64,000 bases of DNA from Tachypleus tridentatus (taxonomy: Eukaryota > Arthropoda > Merostomata > Xiphosura > Limulidae), in contig NC_134833.1 of assembly GCF_004210375.1 (NCBI RefSeq), positions 147,552,127 to 147,616,126 on the forward strand, read 5' to 3'. The translations under genes and the position numbers were made by a program. Below the pieces are notes generated by a model. The model ran no database searches. It worked only from the letters and a program-made list of their open reading frames with translations, and had not been told where the DNA came from. Positions 23,026-33,959 of the stretch are shown here, in pieces; the stretch's first letter is position 1, and each line of letters starts with the position of its first letter.

Positions 23026-23168
23026 GTGAACGACATTACGAGCAACGGATATCAAAAGCTTTGAAATAATAATAATAAAACAGTGAAAAAGTTTTTATGC
23101 AAAAATAATAGAAACCAAATAATATTAATAACAGCACGAAGTAAATTATTATGTTAAAATATTAAGAA

Positions 23169-24092
23169 CTAATTCACTTTCTTTAATGTTGTTAGAAGAA
23201 CATCAACAAAAATTAAAACAGCTCCAATAATACTGTACCAGGTGGCGATGGTATTTAATATGAAAATATCGAATAAAAAGGCTGTAATTATATTTAGACT
23301 TTGAGCAACAGACACTGGTCCAGCATTTTCCACTTGTAAGGCTGTTGTGGTGAGGAGTTGATTGAGCATCATAAAGATGCCAGAACTCACAACAAGAACA
23401 CTGTTTATGCCACAAGATAATATTTTAATTTCTTCGAAGAAAAACAATAGAAATGTTCCCACAACAAGGCTAAAAATAGACATCATGGCGGACACAACTT
23501 GAGGTGGTGATTTTTGAAGTTTACGGGCCATTGTATAGCAACTAGCTTTCAAAAGACACGCAGAAAATCCGACTGTAATTCCTTTCCACCGATTATCTAC
23601 GTCATGAATATTTTGAAACGTTCCTACGATAAACGTTAGTTTGATAATCAAAATAATGCCCGTCATCGTCAGCATTAAGACGAATACATTGTAAGCCCTA
23701 CAATGTTCTCTCGAAACCAAGTAAGCAAGCAAACTAATGAACACTGGAGAAGAGGAATAGATTGTGGAAGCATCCGCAAGAGGGAGCCAATGAAAACAGT
23801 ATATCATTAGGGCTTTTACTATTCCATCAAATAAAGCTCCAAAAAACAAAATAATTCTTTCTCCTTTTTCTCCGAAGTAATTGGCTTTCGAATAAATAAT
23901 AAAAACATTATAAATTCCCCACTGGATAAGATCTTGAGTAACCAGAAACTGGGCCGGACTAATTTCTGACACCAGCTTTAAATTCAGGATCGCCAGAGAA
24001 TACATGAATCCTGATGTCATTCCCAAAATAATTCCAATTCCAGGAACAGTCTTGAACTTCTTAAAACTGAATGTGTGGTCAGAAGTTTTCAT
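23169..24092 (-). CDS. SLC35G1-like EamA/DMT-family transporter (intact)
   Basis: About 307 residues from the ATG at 24,092; the open frame extends two codons further to a GTG. It resembles SLC35G1 (TMEM20) and related DMT-superfamily proteins. The shared stretch runs from GERIILFF through a LADAST segment, SSPVFIS and TITG-like TMTGIIL, and near the C-terminus ALQVENAGPVSV and IATWYSIIGAVLI. Ten hydrophobic segments fit (roughly residues 13-35, 45-65, 77-103, 105-128, 132-154, 165-188, 198-218, 225-248, 257-281, 283-303), forming two EamA repeats. It should be an integral membrane protein; the SLC35G substrate is not settled. It is intronless, yet a pyrimidine tract ending tcgcag lies 30 bases upstream with the frame open between, so a 5' exon may exist. 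This is the only complete copy in the window; its Q-block neighbour is not coding. Confidence 0.88.
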   Translation of the reverse strand: MKTSDHTFSFKKFKTVPGIGIILGMTSGFMYSLAILNLKLVSEISPAQFLVTQDLIQWGIYNVFIIYSKANYFGEKGERIILFFGALFDGIVKALMIYCFHWLPLADASTIYSSSPVFISLLAYLVSREHCRAYNVFVLMLTMTGIILIIKLTFIVGTFQNIHDVDNRWKGITVGFSACLLKASCYTMARKLQKSPPQVVSAMMSIFSLVVGTFLLFFFEEIKILSCGINSVLVVSSGIFMMLNQLLTTTALQVENAGPVSVAQSLNIITAFLFDIFILNTIATWYSIIGAVLIFVDVLLTTLKKVN

Positions 24093-24117
24093 GTCCACAG
24101 TTGTATGTCGACAAAGA

Positions 24118-24140
24118 TGCTGCGAATAAAAGTTAATGAA
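24118..24140 (-). promoter_or_regulatory. Candidate 3' splice acceptor upstream of the transporter ATG
   Basis: On the gene strand a T-rich tract ends in ttcgcag, followed by ten open codons up to the ATG at 24,092. The copies at 63,934 and 41,427 also keep an AG here (ttcgcag, ttcgtag), and the pseudogene at 15,657 has lost it. If used, translation would begin in an upstream exon that I cannot identify. Confidence 0.3.
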
Positions 24141-25159
24141 GTAATTTTTTTCTTGATTATCTCTTAAAACATCTTATTAATACTATAAAGCGTTAGATTT
24201 GTCAAATCTTATTTTAATAAATCTTTCTAAAACTTAAAGATGACAACTTTACAGATTGATCCAAATTCCTTTCTATAAACGAGTGTAATATGATCTTCAG
24301 TGTGATAATACAAGCATATCATGTATTACATTTCTATACATATATGTGTTTTAAACAATTTTTTATCAATAGTTTCTAACCAAGATCAAGGCAACTATAA
24401 AGACAGAACTAAGAACGTAACGTACAATTTAACAAAGTTAATTGTTATAACAGTATTTTCAGATGAACGTAATGGCATAAATTAAACACAAGATATTTTA
24501 AAATTCATGAAAGATAAAACGATTTATTCATCAACGATTTTGTTGGCAGTTATTACAAAACACGTTTACAGAGGTTTGTTTACTTTAGGATATTTATCTT
24601 AGTTCTAAACCAATATAACAAGTTAACAATGAAACATGATCTACAAAATTATAAAGTGTGATAACATTAGTTTTAAGACCTACAGTGAGATTATTGTAAA
24701 TGGTATTGTAGCTAATGTTGTAAAAACAAACCAAATTTAAAGAAAAATGGAGTGTGTCATTACGTTACTAGCTTGAACATTTTTCTTTGTTCTTATGTTT
24801 TTATAGGGTTTCTCCATTAAATTAAATATTACTGGTTTCAGAGATGAGGTATAACTCTCTAATTGAATTAAATTATGAAGATAATATTTCAAATATTATA
24901 AGAGAAATTTATTTATTTTGGAAATTTTCATTCAGTATAAAAACTAATTTCATGAAATATTTATAAAGGTTTTTAAAACCACAATTGTTTCTTAGACACC
25001 ACATGATTTTCTAGGCTTAATAAGTTTCACCCATAACGTGAAACGAGAACAAAAACTGTCCATTTTGTTTTTAAGGCCCCAACATTAACGAACTTAATAA
25101 TATGACAGTTTTGTAGAAATAAGTTACCAGATGATTAATTTAATGTAGGAGCTTGTCAC

Positions 25160-26440
25160 GTGAATTCTATGAATATACCACGATGAAGACAAACTTCATG
25201 TTCAACAATCACAACTATATACAAACAAATGGTCTAAGCATGGGCAACCCAGTATCACCAGTTCTAACCAATACCTTTATGACACAAGTTGAAACACAAG
25301 CAATTAACACAGAATTACATCCACCACTACACCGGTACAGATATATAGATGACACGGTTGCGGGATTTAGATCTACAGAACACACACTTAATTTTTTCAA
25401 TCACATTAACTCTATACATCCCAACATTAACTTCAGAAGTGAACATAAAGAAAGCAATCAAAGATCATTTCTTAACCTCAAAATTACAAGAACCGACACA
25501 GAATTTATAACATAAATCTACCAAACAATATCACTCATACTGGACTATACATTCCTTGGGACCCTGCACATGAAACAAAATAAAAACAAAACTTACTAAG
25601 AAACCAAATAAACACAGCCATAAAACTATGCTCACCAGATAAAATTAACGATGAATTAGACAAAATAAAACAATACTTCATCAACATCAATAAGTTTCCT
25701 CCACAAACCGTAGAAAACATCATACGAACACACCTAGACAGAAAGCAGAATTAACCAACAAATATAAATATATCTCACGAATTAAAAAATCACGAAACCA
25801 TATACTGCTGTATACCATATATTCCCGACATCACCAGAAAAATATCCAACATTTGGCAAAAACTAGTTACAAAATATGACGTTCCAGTTAATACCAAATT
25901 TATTCAAAAACCAGGCACAAAACTGAGGTATATACTATGTAAAAACTACACTGACAAACACCACACCAACATTATTTATAAAATACAATGTGATAACTGC
26001 TACGACTTCTATATTGGAGAAACAAGTGGAAAAATGGAAACCAGATTCAAAGAACCTAAAAAGTCACCTTCACACGTTTTCGAACACTGCAAGTCAAATA
26101 AACGCGATATAACCATAGAAAACACTCAAATACTAAATAAAGAAACAAACATAAACAAATGCAAAATCAAAGAACCCTTACTTATGCAACAACTTAAATC
26201 CAAAATAAACCAATATAAAAAAACACCTTTATACCTATATTAAAAATAATATAATAAATAATATAAAATTACATATTCAAACATCTAACACCGTCCTCCA
26301 CATTCCGACACTCAGTCACACAATCCCTTTCAAAATTGTGGTTAACTACCGGTCAGTTACCTCTTTCTTTCTTTGTGAACCTGACGATGACCGAAAAAAG
26401 GTTGTTCGCTCCCCTACGTAAAATATTTTCTCAACCCAAA
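25160..26440 (+). mobile_element. Penelope-like retroelement, RT and GIY-YIG endonuclease, 5'-truncated
   Basis: An open stretch (25,153-25,515) carries the reverse transcriptase blocks GLSMGNPVSPVLTNTFM and RYIDDTVAGF, with the YIDD catalytic Asp pair intact. After frameshifts (about 25,515-25,750) a frame of some 160 codons stays open to 26,242. It includes IPDITRKISNIWQKL, then IIYKIQCDNCYDFYIGE with the ETRFKE block of a GIY-YIG endonuclease (the first motif reads YK..FYIG). RT plus C-terminal GIY-YIG is diagnostic for Penelope-like elements. The 5' part of the RT is missing. It sits within block R and is absent from the mirror copy of this unit, where a larger segment is deleted. Confidence 0.9.
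26381..26410 (+). other. Hammerhead-like remnant at the Penelope-like element's 3' end
   Basis: CTGACGA is followed by tgacc, a short A-rich loop and ggttg, which matches the CUGANGA plus stem II of the hammerhead ribozymes known in Penelope-like element terminal repeats. The conserved GAAA after stem II is degraded (gttcg), so it should be inactive. Confidence 0.5.
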
Positions 26441-26999
26441 CGAGCCATTTTTACATATATATTTTTCTCTACAATTGGGTTTTCTCGACAGTACTGAAAA
26501 AAAATTATCGATTGATAACTGTAGATCACAAAAGATAGTAATGAAAGAAAACAACTGACCAACTTCCTAACCGTCTGTGTCTTTAAAGGAATTCCAAGAT
26601 TAGGGGTAGCGTAGTCCTTTGTTGAACAGTTTTTTTTTTATTTCTCCCGGAACACAATGTTAAAATGAAGAGGACGCGTGAATAGGTAGAAACTAGTTAC
26701 TTAGATATGAAACTGTTGACACTTCGTTCCGTTCAGTATTGTTTTATACATTTATGACAGATAGGCTGCAGTGAAATCGTTTTCATTTTCCTGTCTTTCT
26801 TAACTAAGAAGTAGAAAATATAAATTCATATGGCACCAGGAGAGTTAAACGTATGAATAAAAGTAAAAATATGTCAACTAACCTGGTTCAGAGCTGTGTG
26901 TCGCACACTTCGGATGCTTTAAACATAAGTCGAATGTAAATGTTAAACTGAGTTCCACCAAACTCATACTGTTCAGATGAAGGTTATCATTGAAACACC

Positions 27000-27070
27000 T
27001 CTAGCATAAACATTGTTATGTAGCGATATTTATTGAAATAAATAAATATTGAAAATATTTCTTTGTTTGT
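27000..27070 (+). repeat. Short block-U patch inside block T
   Basis: About 70 bp matching block U (8,690-8,760 inverted; 19,990-20,065 and 48,340-48,415 direct) lies where block T should continue. Together with the following Tc1 end it replaces about 80 bp of T present at 62,770-62,850. Confidence 0.65.
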
Positions 27071-27074
27071 TATG

Positions 27075-27516
27075 ACAGAAAGTGTTCGTACCCCTGCGTC
27101 CCAAGTGGTTTTTTACTCATAACTTAAAAAGTATCATAATTAGGCTAATAGACGTATGGTATATTATAAATATCACACTAACCCACATTAACATAAATTG
27201 TTATGTAAATTAAACGACAAATAAACTGTTTATAAACAAATAACCAAAAATCGGAGGAGCAGAAAGTGTTCGTACATTTCACAACCTGTGAGAAAACTGA
27301 TGTTCCCGTAAATATTATGTTTAGTTTGACGAATTAACTACATTATACTATTTTACAACTAGACACTGGGTTCATAATTGTTGGAATTTAGCCAGCAATA
27401 AATGTAATTTCGGCAATTTAGCGCCGTTTCCGTCATTATCTGTTTGGTCATCATGGCGAATAGGAAACAACTCTCCAGTGATTTAATAAACCGAATTATT
27501 GTAAAGTACAATAAAG
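27075..27516 (+). mobile_element. 5' end of an IR/DR-type Tc1 transposon
   Basis: The same 16-mer, cagaaagtgttcgtac, occurs near the outer end (27,075-27,091) and again about 185 bp further in (27,260-27,275), like the direct repeats inside the inverted repeats of Sleeping Beauty-type elements. An ATG at 27,453 starts MANRKQLSSDLINRIIVKYN, a typical Tc1 transposase N-terminus, and is cut after about 21 codons where block T resumes. No 3' end is present. Confidence 0.7.
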
Positions 27517-27822
27517 AGCTGAACGGGACTGTTAATCTAAATAAATGATAACTGTACCTGAACTAGCAGAAACAGTTGTGCTGTAGGTCGTAAAATGCCA
27601 GTAAGAAATGCATCTGTGTGGTGTTTACATTAGTGAGTTACAATTTAATGGAAAATTGAAATGTATTCATTATTTTGGCTTCTCATAAAATGAGAGTTTA
27701 GTACCTAAATTGAGTAACATAAAAAATTGGGGGAATAAGTTTTTCTAATTCACCAATAGAACACAGCGTGCTATAAAATACGCAGCAAATAATGATCCTA
27801 TTGTATTTTGTCTTTATGGCAA

Positions 27823-29610
27823 CCTTTAGATGTGGATTCCTGTACATGGTGAGGGGAGTTCCCATAGAAAGTTCTGCTTCCTTTAGTTTATCTCCTCTGG
27901 GTTTGCGTGGCGACCTCTGAAGAGTGAGGACAAAATCCTGGTGATTGAGGGGTCCAACCCTAAGACACCACTTTTCCCTTGAATTCCTGTAGATTGGCAG
28001 CCTTGAGGTGCTCCCCCCACGGTCACTCCTCTGGTCCATTTGGAGCTAGGGTCAACCAAGTACCAGTGTTGGATGTTCTCCACAGCAAATGGTTTATACT
28101 TCTTCCTCTCTAAAACCGTTTGCCAACACTTTTGCTGCCAACGGGGTATTCACTTAGATCCTGAACTCCGTATCTGTGAAGTTGTGTTACTCGTGGTCCC
28201 TGAGTTCTTAGAGCTTATCTTTGACTGTAAACATAATTTTATACAACATACCAAGCAGCTACGAGTAAAATGTACAAGAGCTCTGAACATCCTTCGTGTT
28301 CTCTTATACACGACTTTGGGAGCGGATCGACGTTCTATGCTAAAGATATCTCGTGTTCTTATTTGATCAAAACTAGACTACAAGTCACTGGTTTATGTTT
28401 CTGCCAAGACCTCGACTTTGAAGATGCTGGACCCAATTTATCATCAGGGGCATTCCACACTCCCCAGTTCAGAGCTCGTATATAGAGTCTCATGAACTTT
28501 CTCTCCGCCTTTGTGATTTGCAACTGTTTTTAGTGTATGCTTCGAAACTTTGTTCCTTACCACAGCAACTCACCTGGGGTTGTGTTTTCCTTCCTCAGTG
28601 GGTCATGCTTTTCCAGAACAGACGATCTGCCATTTTGGTCTTCGTATTCAGGCACATTTGGATGAATTAGGTCTATCGTTGGATAACGTTGTTGTATCCA
28701 CTGCTCAGCCCTTTTCACCATGGCTTCTAACAGTCCCCAAATATGACCTATCTATAAATTATCTGAGAAAAGCAGACACTCTCGACTGGAAATACTGTCT
28801 GTTATTTGCTAAACATCTTTCGAACCATCCTTCTCTTCCTCTTTATACAGATGGGTCAAAATCAGGTGACTGTGTGGACTCTGTTGTGGTTCGATAGTTG
28901 CATGACCTCTACAACTTCTGTGTTCACTGCTGAACTGTTCGCTATTTCTCTTGCCCTGGAGCACCTAGAAGCTAAGCAGTACTCAAATTGTACTATTTAT
29001 ACTGACTCGCTTAGTTCTCTACTTTTCCTGGAGTCGCTTCACTTTAGTTCATACCTTGTTCTCGCCGATATTTAAAACCGTCTGGCCCATTTCTCTTTAA
29101 CATCTACTTCTAACCAGTTCTTCTGGATACCAGGCCACGTTAGTATTGGCGGAAAATAGCTTGTCAACACCGCAGCTAAATGAGTTTGCTCTGTCGCTAT
29201 CAATGCTGTTCCTGTTCCATACATGAACTACGGTCCTGTGTTCAAGCCTCGGCTCCGTGTCAGTTGGAAGTGGAAAACGTGAAAACAATCTTTTCCAGAT
29301 AAAACCCTGTATTGGACTTTGACCGTCTTGTTTCCGTAACGAACATAAAGAGGAAGTTGTCTGAACTAGATAACGCATTGGTCACAGTTTTTAACTCATA
29401 GTTCTTTAATCTGGGACTGATGCACCAATGTGTATTCTATGTAAACACTCAGGTCACAATGAGCCACATTTTACTGTCGTGCCGTCGTTATGACTCTCAA
29501 CAACGGCACCATTTTAGACATGTTTCGCTCTGAGGTTTATCCCTGACGCTGGATAATGCAATGTGTACTTAGATAGTTTTGATGTTGCATCAATGTCTAC
29601 ATATATATTT
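27823..29610 (+). mobile_element. RNase H-bearing non-LTR retrotransposon, internally deleted copy (LINE-1 of this window)
   Basis: The 5' end joins block S at 27,822. A 5' leader (27,823-28,080) jumps directly to the middle of the RT domain (28,083 onward), so ORF1, endonuclease and the RT N-terminus are missing. Then come the RT C-terminus (ALNILRVL, ADRRSMLK), the thumb region, and RNase H pieces in two frames: YTDGSKSG (28,850), then SVFTAELFAISLALEHLEAK and YTDSLSSL (28,920-29,030), giving Asp, Glu and Asp of the RNase H site. A WIPGH-like block follows near 29,130, then a cysteine-rich 3' end. The copy is dead. Presence of RNase H points to an I/R1/LOA-type superfamily. The partner copy is 59,380-62,477. 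Confidence 0.82.
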
Positions 29611-29755
29611 TAGGAAGAGACCATAAAATTGGCGCCATTTTGATTTTTAATAATAATGCCATCTTAAAACAACTTTCTCTGAAATTAATGAACATTGGAG
29701 TTAAAAAGTCACACTTTCCTCATGATGACAATTTACATAATAAGATCTGTTGTGT

Positions 29756-29953
29756 CTACATGGGTTCTAGATTATGGACATTCTTGACAATTTCATGTTG
29801 TGTTTCTAAAAATACAGTAAATAGAAAACTATTTTCAGCCTCTTTACTGGTGATAACACGTTTGTTATCTTTGAGAACTCTCATGAAGCTTCGTAATTTC
29901 TTTAACATTTTAACAACAAACCTATCAGTATAGAGTTTACAGTAGAACATCAT
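29756..29953 (-). other. Short open frame conserved in the mirror copy, function unknown
   Basis: 65 codons starting MMFYCKLYTD. The mirror frame at 59,002-59,208 has 68 codons and starts MMFYCKLCTD. They share KKLRSFMRVLKDNKRVIT and differ at about ten positions plus an in-frame indel. I do not recognise a domain. It could be a remnant of a mobile element or one exon. It lies between the LINE 3' end and a 40-bp minisatellite. Confidence 0.35.
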
Positions 29954-30019
29954 AAAGTTTATTTTATAGACACTTTAATGAGTGATAATAATGTTTATAA
30001 CTTAACGTGAAGAATTTAC

Positions 30020-30218
30020 ATAAAACCATAGAGAATATCATACTACATTTTGAATGTAAATAAAACCATAGAAAATATCATACTACATCTTCAATGTAAA
30101 TAAAACCACAGAGAATATCATACTACATCTTAAATGTAAATAAAATGACAGACAATATCATACTACATCTTCAATGTAAATAGAACCATACAGAATATCA
30201 TACTACATTTTCAATTAA
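30020..30218 (+). repeat. 40-bp minisatellite, about 5 units
   Basis: Units like ataaaaccatagagaatatc followed by a atactacatcttcaatgtaa half are repeated five times. The mirror array at 58,755-58,940 has a similar number of units with different variants. Confidence 0.9.
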
Positions 30219-30239
30219 TTTGTCTAAATTCTCACTGTA

Positions 30240-31260
30240 TTTCCTCAGGCTGCTTCTATATTTCGTGTTAGGAATTGCTAAAATTTATTTGATAAGACAG
30301 TCACTAACGTTTTATGATTGTTAGAAATATGTTAGAACTTGCTGGATAATGTTACATTTAGTACTTTTAACAATTAACTATATAAATTGGTTGTATTTCA
30401 TTGTTCTATTCATTCATTGTGGCAATTGTTTCAGATTGGGCTCGATATTTCTTTCCTGGAACCTATTGCCACATATGCTGTTAGTATCTCTAAATTAAAT
30501 ATTTTTCAAGTGGACTGTTATACTCTCTAAATTGGCGTTATGCAAGTGAGAGTCACACAAGTCAAACTCCAGGCATATTCCCGTTTTCAACTGACTTACT
30601 AAAAACTCTAAAAAGAGGTTATAACTGATATCTGATCTTATTTGAAACCGAGAAAAAACCTCGTGTAATTCTAGTTTTTATACCTTAATATTTTTATAAA
30701 TCAACAATGGATTAATGTGTACAATAGTAATATCATACGTGACATGCTAAAAATGAAAATCAAATCTAATATTACATTTTCATTTGTACGAACATGTTGT
30801 TAAATATCAGAACTAATCAAGCATTGAACATTATTTCATAAACGTTCTACACTTCAACACTTACAATCGTATTTGTGTTATTACTTAACGATGAATATAA
30901 AATGTCATGTCTCTCGTTGACATTTGGTTGTTAAATGTGTGTAGGAATCAGTTCAAGAAATCTATTAATAAATATTGATTAGAATATGATTTGTCATGAT
31001 CTATTCAATATTCTTAAATTTAAAGACCGCAATCAATGGTGTATAAGTAATATTACTGATAAAAATTATTATAAAATTTCTTATTAATTACTATATTAAT
31101 ATTAATTTTTATCTATTAGAGAATTTTACCTAAGTAGTAGAAAAGTACATTTTTTTTTTTCTTTCTAACTATTTCAAGGGATAATTTTTCACAAGATTTA
31201 ATGCAACGTCAGGTTCAGATTTCATTAATTTACTTATTTTGACTTTCCTTTATTGTTCGT
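30240..31260. other. No recognisable gene; duplicated background
   Basis: Collinear in reverse with 57,741-58,740. A 66-codon open frame at 58,260-58,460 in the mirror copy is broken here by several stops, so neither is a gene. Confidence 0.6.
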
Positions 31261-31785
31261 TAAAGGTAATAGTCGATTGGAATAAAGTTAGAGAAAAAAA
31301 GATTTTCACTACAGTTTATCTTTTGTAAATTAAAAACTACACTAAAAGTAACGAACTGTCAAAAACTTTATATCGGAGAAACTTGTTTCGACGCAGTCGT
31401 GCGTCATTTTCAGTCAGGAAGAAAACAACAACAGAAACACAAACAAAAATATTGGTCATTATACTAGTTTATCTAATATCAGACTTCAGACAGTTTGTTC
31501 TGTTTACTGTGGCTCTATTTTTCGATATTTGTGACAACGATAATATGTTATTATTAATAGTATTATATTTTGTGATGTATCAATTCAGAATTTTATTAAC
31601 ATAATTTTGATAACGTGTTGTTGTGGTAAAGTTTTAGAGTACAATAAGATACAAACGTTTCAGTTTAAATGACAAAAGTAATTATTAGCTAAATTTACAT
31701 ATTTTATTGTTACTTTATTTCAAATTATAGACAATGATAATAACCCTGTATATGTATTGGCGAATTATTTACGGATAACATTTCT

Positions 31786-32065
31786 CGGGCCCGGGTATGG
31801 CCAGGTGGTTAAGGTACTCGACTCGTAATCAGAGGGTTTCGGGTTCGAATCATCGTCGCACCAAACATACTCGCCTTTTCAGCCGTGGGGTGTTATTATG
31901 TTACGGTGAATTTCACCATTCATTGGTAAAAGAGTAGCCCAAGAGTTGGCGGTGGGTGGTGATGACTAGCTTCCCTCCCTCTAGTCTTACACTGCTAAAT
32001 TAGGGACGGCTAGCGCAGATAGCCCTCGAGTAGGTTTACGCTAAATCCAAAAAACAAAACAAAAC
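31786..32065 (+). mobile_element. Full-length tRNA-derived SINE
   Basis: tRNA-like head with box A (tggccaggtggtt) and box B (ggttcgaatc), and an anticodon-loop-like ctcgtaa, which suggests a tRNA-Thr(CGU) ancestor. The body runs from ctcgccttttcagccgtgg to agtcttacactgctaaatt, and the tail is (aaaac)n. The same insertion is at 56,927-57,197 (minus), and its 3' end is at 1-62. Confidence 0.94.
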
Positions 32066-32495
32066 AGTTCTTGTTTTTCATTGTCCGTTGTTAAATTTCC
32101 AAACATATAAAATTATTACTTTTCTCTGTACTCCACTTGACAAGCTTCCACATTAAATAAGAGTTTTAACATTTTGTAACTTATTTAGATATCACAGGAT
32201 TTCATATGATCAAGTTCGTTAATATTGGGACTTCAAAAACAGAATAGAGAGCTTTGGTTCCTGTTTCTCTGTATGATAATAACCTATTAAACCTGGTAGA
32301 TCACATGTTGTAGAAGAAATTAATGTACTTTTAAAAACCTTTAAAAATATTTTACGAAATTATCTTTTTATCCAGAATGACATTTTTCAAGGTAAGTAAA
32401 TCATCTTTTAAAATTTGTGAAATATTAAGCAGCGAAACTTAATTTAAAGGATAAATTTTGTGAAAACTGAGTGACAAATACAGTTGATCAAGCTT

Positions 32496-32541
32496 CATGC
32501 GCAGATAGCCCTCGAGTAGCTTTGCGCGAAATTCAAAACAA
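32496..32541 (+). mobile_element. 5'-truncated SINE tail with target-site duplication
   Basis: Only the last 46 bp of the SINE are present, inserted in block Q. The flanks repeat atcaagct (about 32,488-32,495 and 32,542-32,549). The other Q copies have the uninterrupted site, so this is a clean, recent LINE-type insertion. Confidence 0.85.
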
Positions 32542-33680
32542 ATCAAGCTACTTATGTAATGAAACACTCCATCTTTCTTCATAGTTAGTTGATTTTTCCA
32601 ATATTCAATAGAATACCGTTTAAAATAATTTTTAACGTGGTTTTTTATCAACTTTATAATTATGCAAATGATTTTGAAATTTTATATTGGTATATTGGTT
32701 TAGACTTATGTTAAATATCCTAAACTGGACGAACATATGTAGATACTTTAGGAATTACGGCCAATAACATTATTAACAGATAAATGCATTTTAACATTTA
32801 TGAACTTTGTATATCTTGTGGTGTAAGTTACGTTCATCTAATCAGACTATTACAATAATCATTAATTTGTACGTAACCTTTTCAGTTCTATTTGTATATT
32901 TAACTTTATCTTGGTCTGAAATTCTTAATTAAAATATAAAACCTTGGTTTACAACAAATACCAAGTGATATGTTTGTACTATAACATTAAACTTATACAA
33001 CAGACCAATCACAAATATAAAATGATATTTAATATAATAATCAATTTTAAACTGTTTAGAGATCAGACATGTTTTCAATAACATTGTTTTAATTTCTTAG
33101 ATCAAATATGGTTTTAATAACACTCATTTTGGAAACAGTGCACTGGCAGCGTAAACATAATTTCAATAATACCCAATTTCGAAACTTTGCAAAAACAAAA
33201 GGCTTTTAATACTAAAAACATTGTTTAAATACCTGTTGTGGGCCTAGTACAAAAAAGATCATGATGTAGCTTTATGCTAATTTAAAACACAAATCTAGTA
33301 AAAAAACAAAATTGCAAAAATGAAATATGATTCTAGGTTTACCCTTAGATACGGTGTAGTGGTTTTCACATCCGGGTACCAAGTGGAATGTTTTATGCTG
33401 AAACTTCGGTAAGAATTTAAATATTGTAATAGTTTCTCTTCACGCTCTAATAATGTTGATATTCTATCATTGGAAAAATTAATATTTATGTTGTGTATAG
33501 AGTTATCGATGTGTATATTTTGTGTTTAAAAAAAAACATAAAATATATATAGTTCACCTACTGGTTGGTAAAAGTATATTGATATTATATCTGACACTTA
33601 AACTGATTCTGAAAACGAATTTAAAAAACACCACAGTGAAGAGTCGTGTATACATAGTAGAAGGGTAAAGAAATTCAAAA

Positions 33681-33959
33681 CTGTGCCTATGTTAGAGAAA
33701 CAGTTAAATAAAATATTATGACCTGTAATTTCAGAAAGTGTACGACTGAATGAAGGGCTTGGTTTAAATAGTGAAATACTAGTTCTGTTAGACACTCCTA
33801 AGTGCTCACAAACTCTAGTATTTAAATGGAGATTTGTTTTGGCAATGTACGTAACACTACATGTATATTTATTTATAAATGAGCTATCTAACGAAGATTA
33901 CAAGCAATTTTCTGAACAACAAATTTCAACCATAAGCTAACGCACACACCATCATCACC
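33681..33959. other. Shared non-coding flank
   Basis: Related to 2,186-2,440. It lacks the decayed insertion and AT repeat found there. The minus-strand 65-codon frame at 33,598-33,795 spans the V-block edge and is not supported as a gene. Confidence 0.5.

Larger units (their letters stand above)
21970..27822 (-). repeat. Paralogous unit u5, the most complete: V, W, transporter, Q, R, T, S
   Basis: V (21,970-22,290), W (22,310-22,600), 3' flank, transporter (23,169-24,092), 5' flank (24,093-24,600), Q (24,600-24,900), R in two parts (24,900-25,160 and 26,480-26,830), T (26,880-27,680, interrupted by a Tc1 end) and S (27,690-27,822, cut by the LINE). It defines the canonical order. The Q copy here has stop codons in the frame that is open elsewhere, which argues against a conserved peptide next to the only intact transporter. 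Confidence 0.75.
31261..33680 (+). repeat. Paralogous unit u6: R, Q, 5' flank, W, V; transporter missing
   Basis: R (31,261-31,785 and 32,066-32,390, split by a SINE), Q (32,390-32,720, with a small SINE fragment), 5' flank (32,720-33,035), W (33,040-33,235) and V (33,340-33,680). It is direct to u1 and inverted to u12. As in both of those, the transporter coding sequence is gone between the 5' flank and W, so the loss predates these duplications. Confidence 0.72.
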
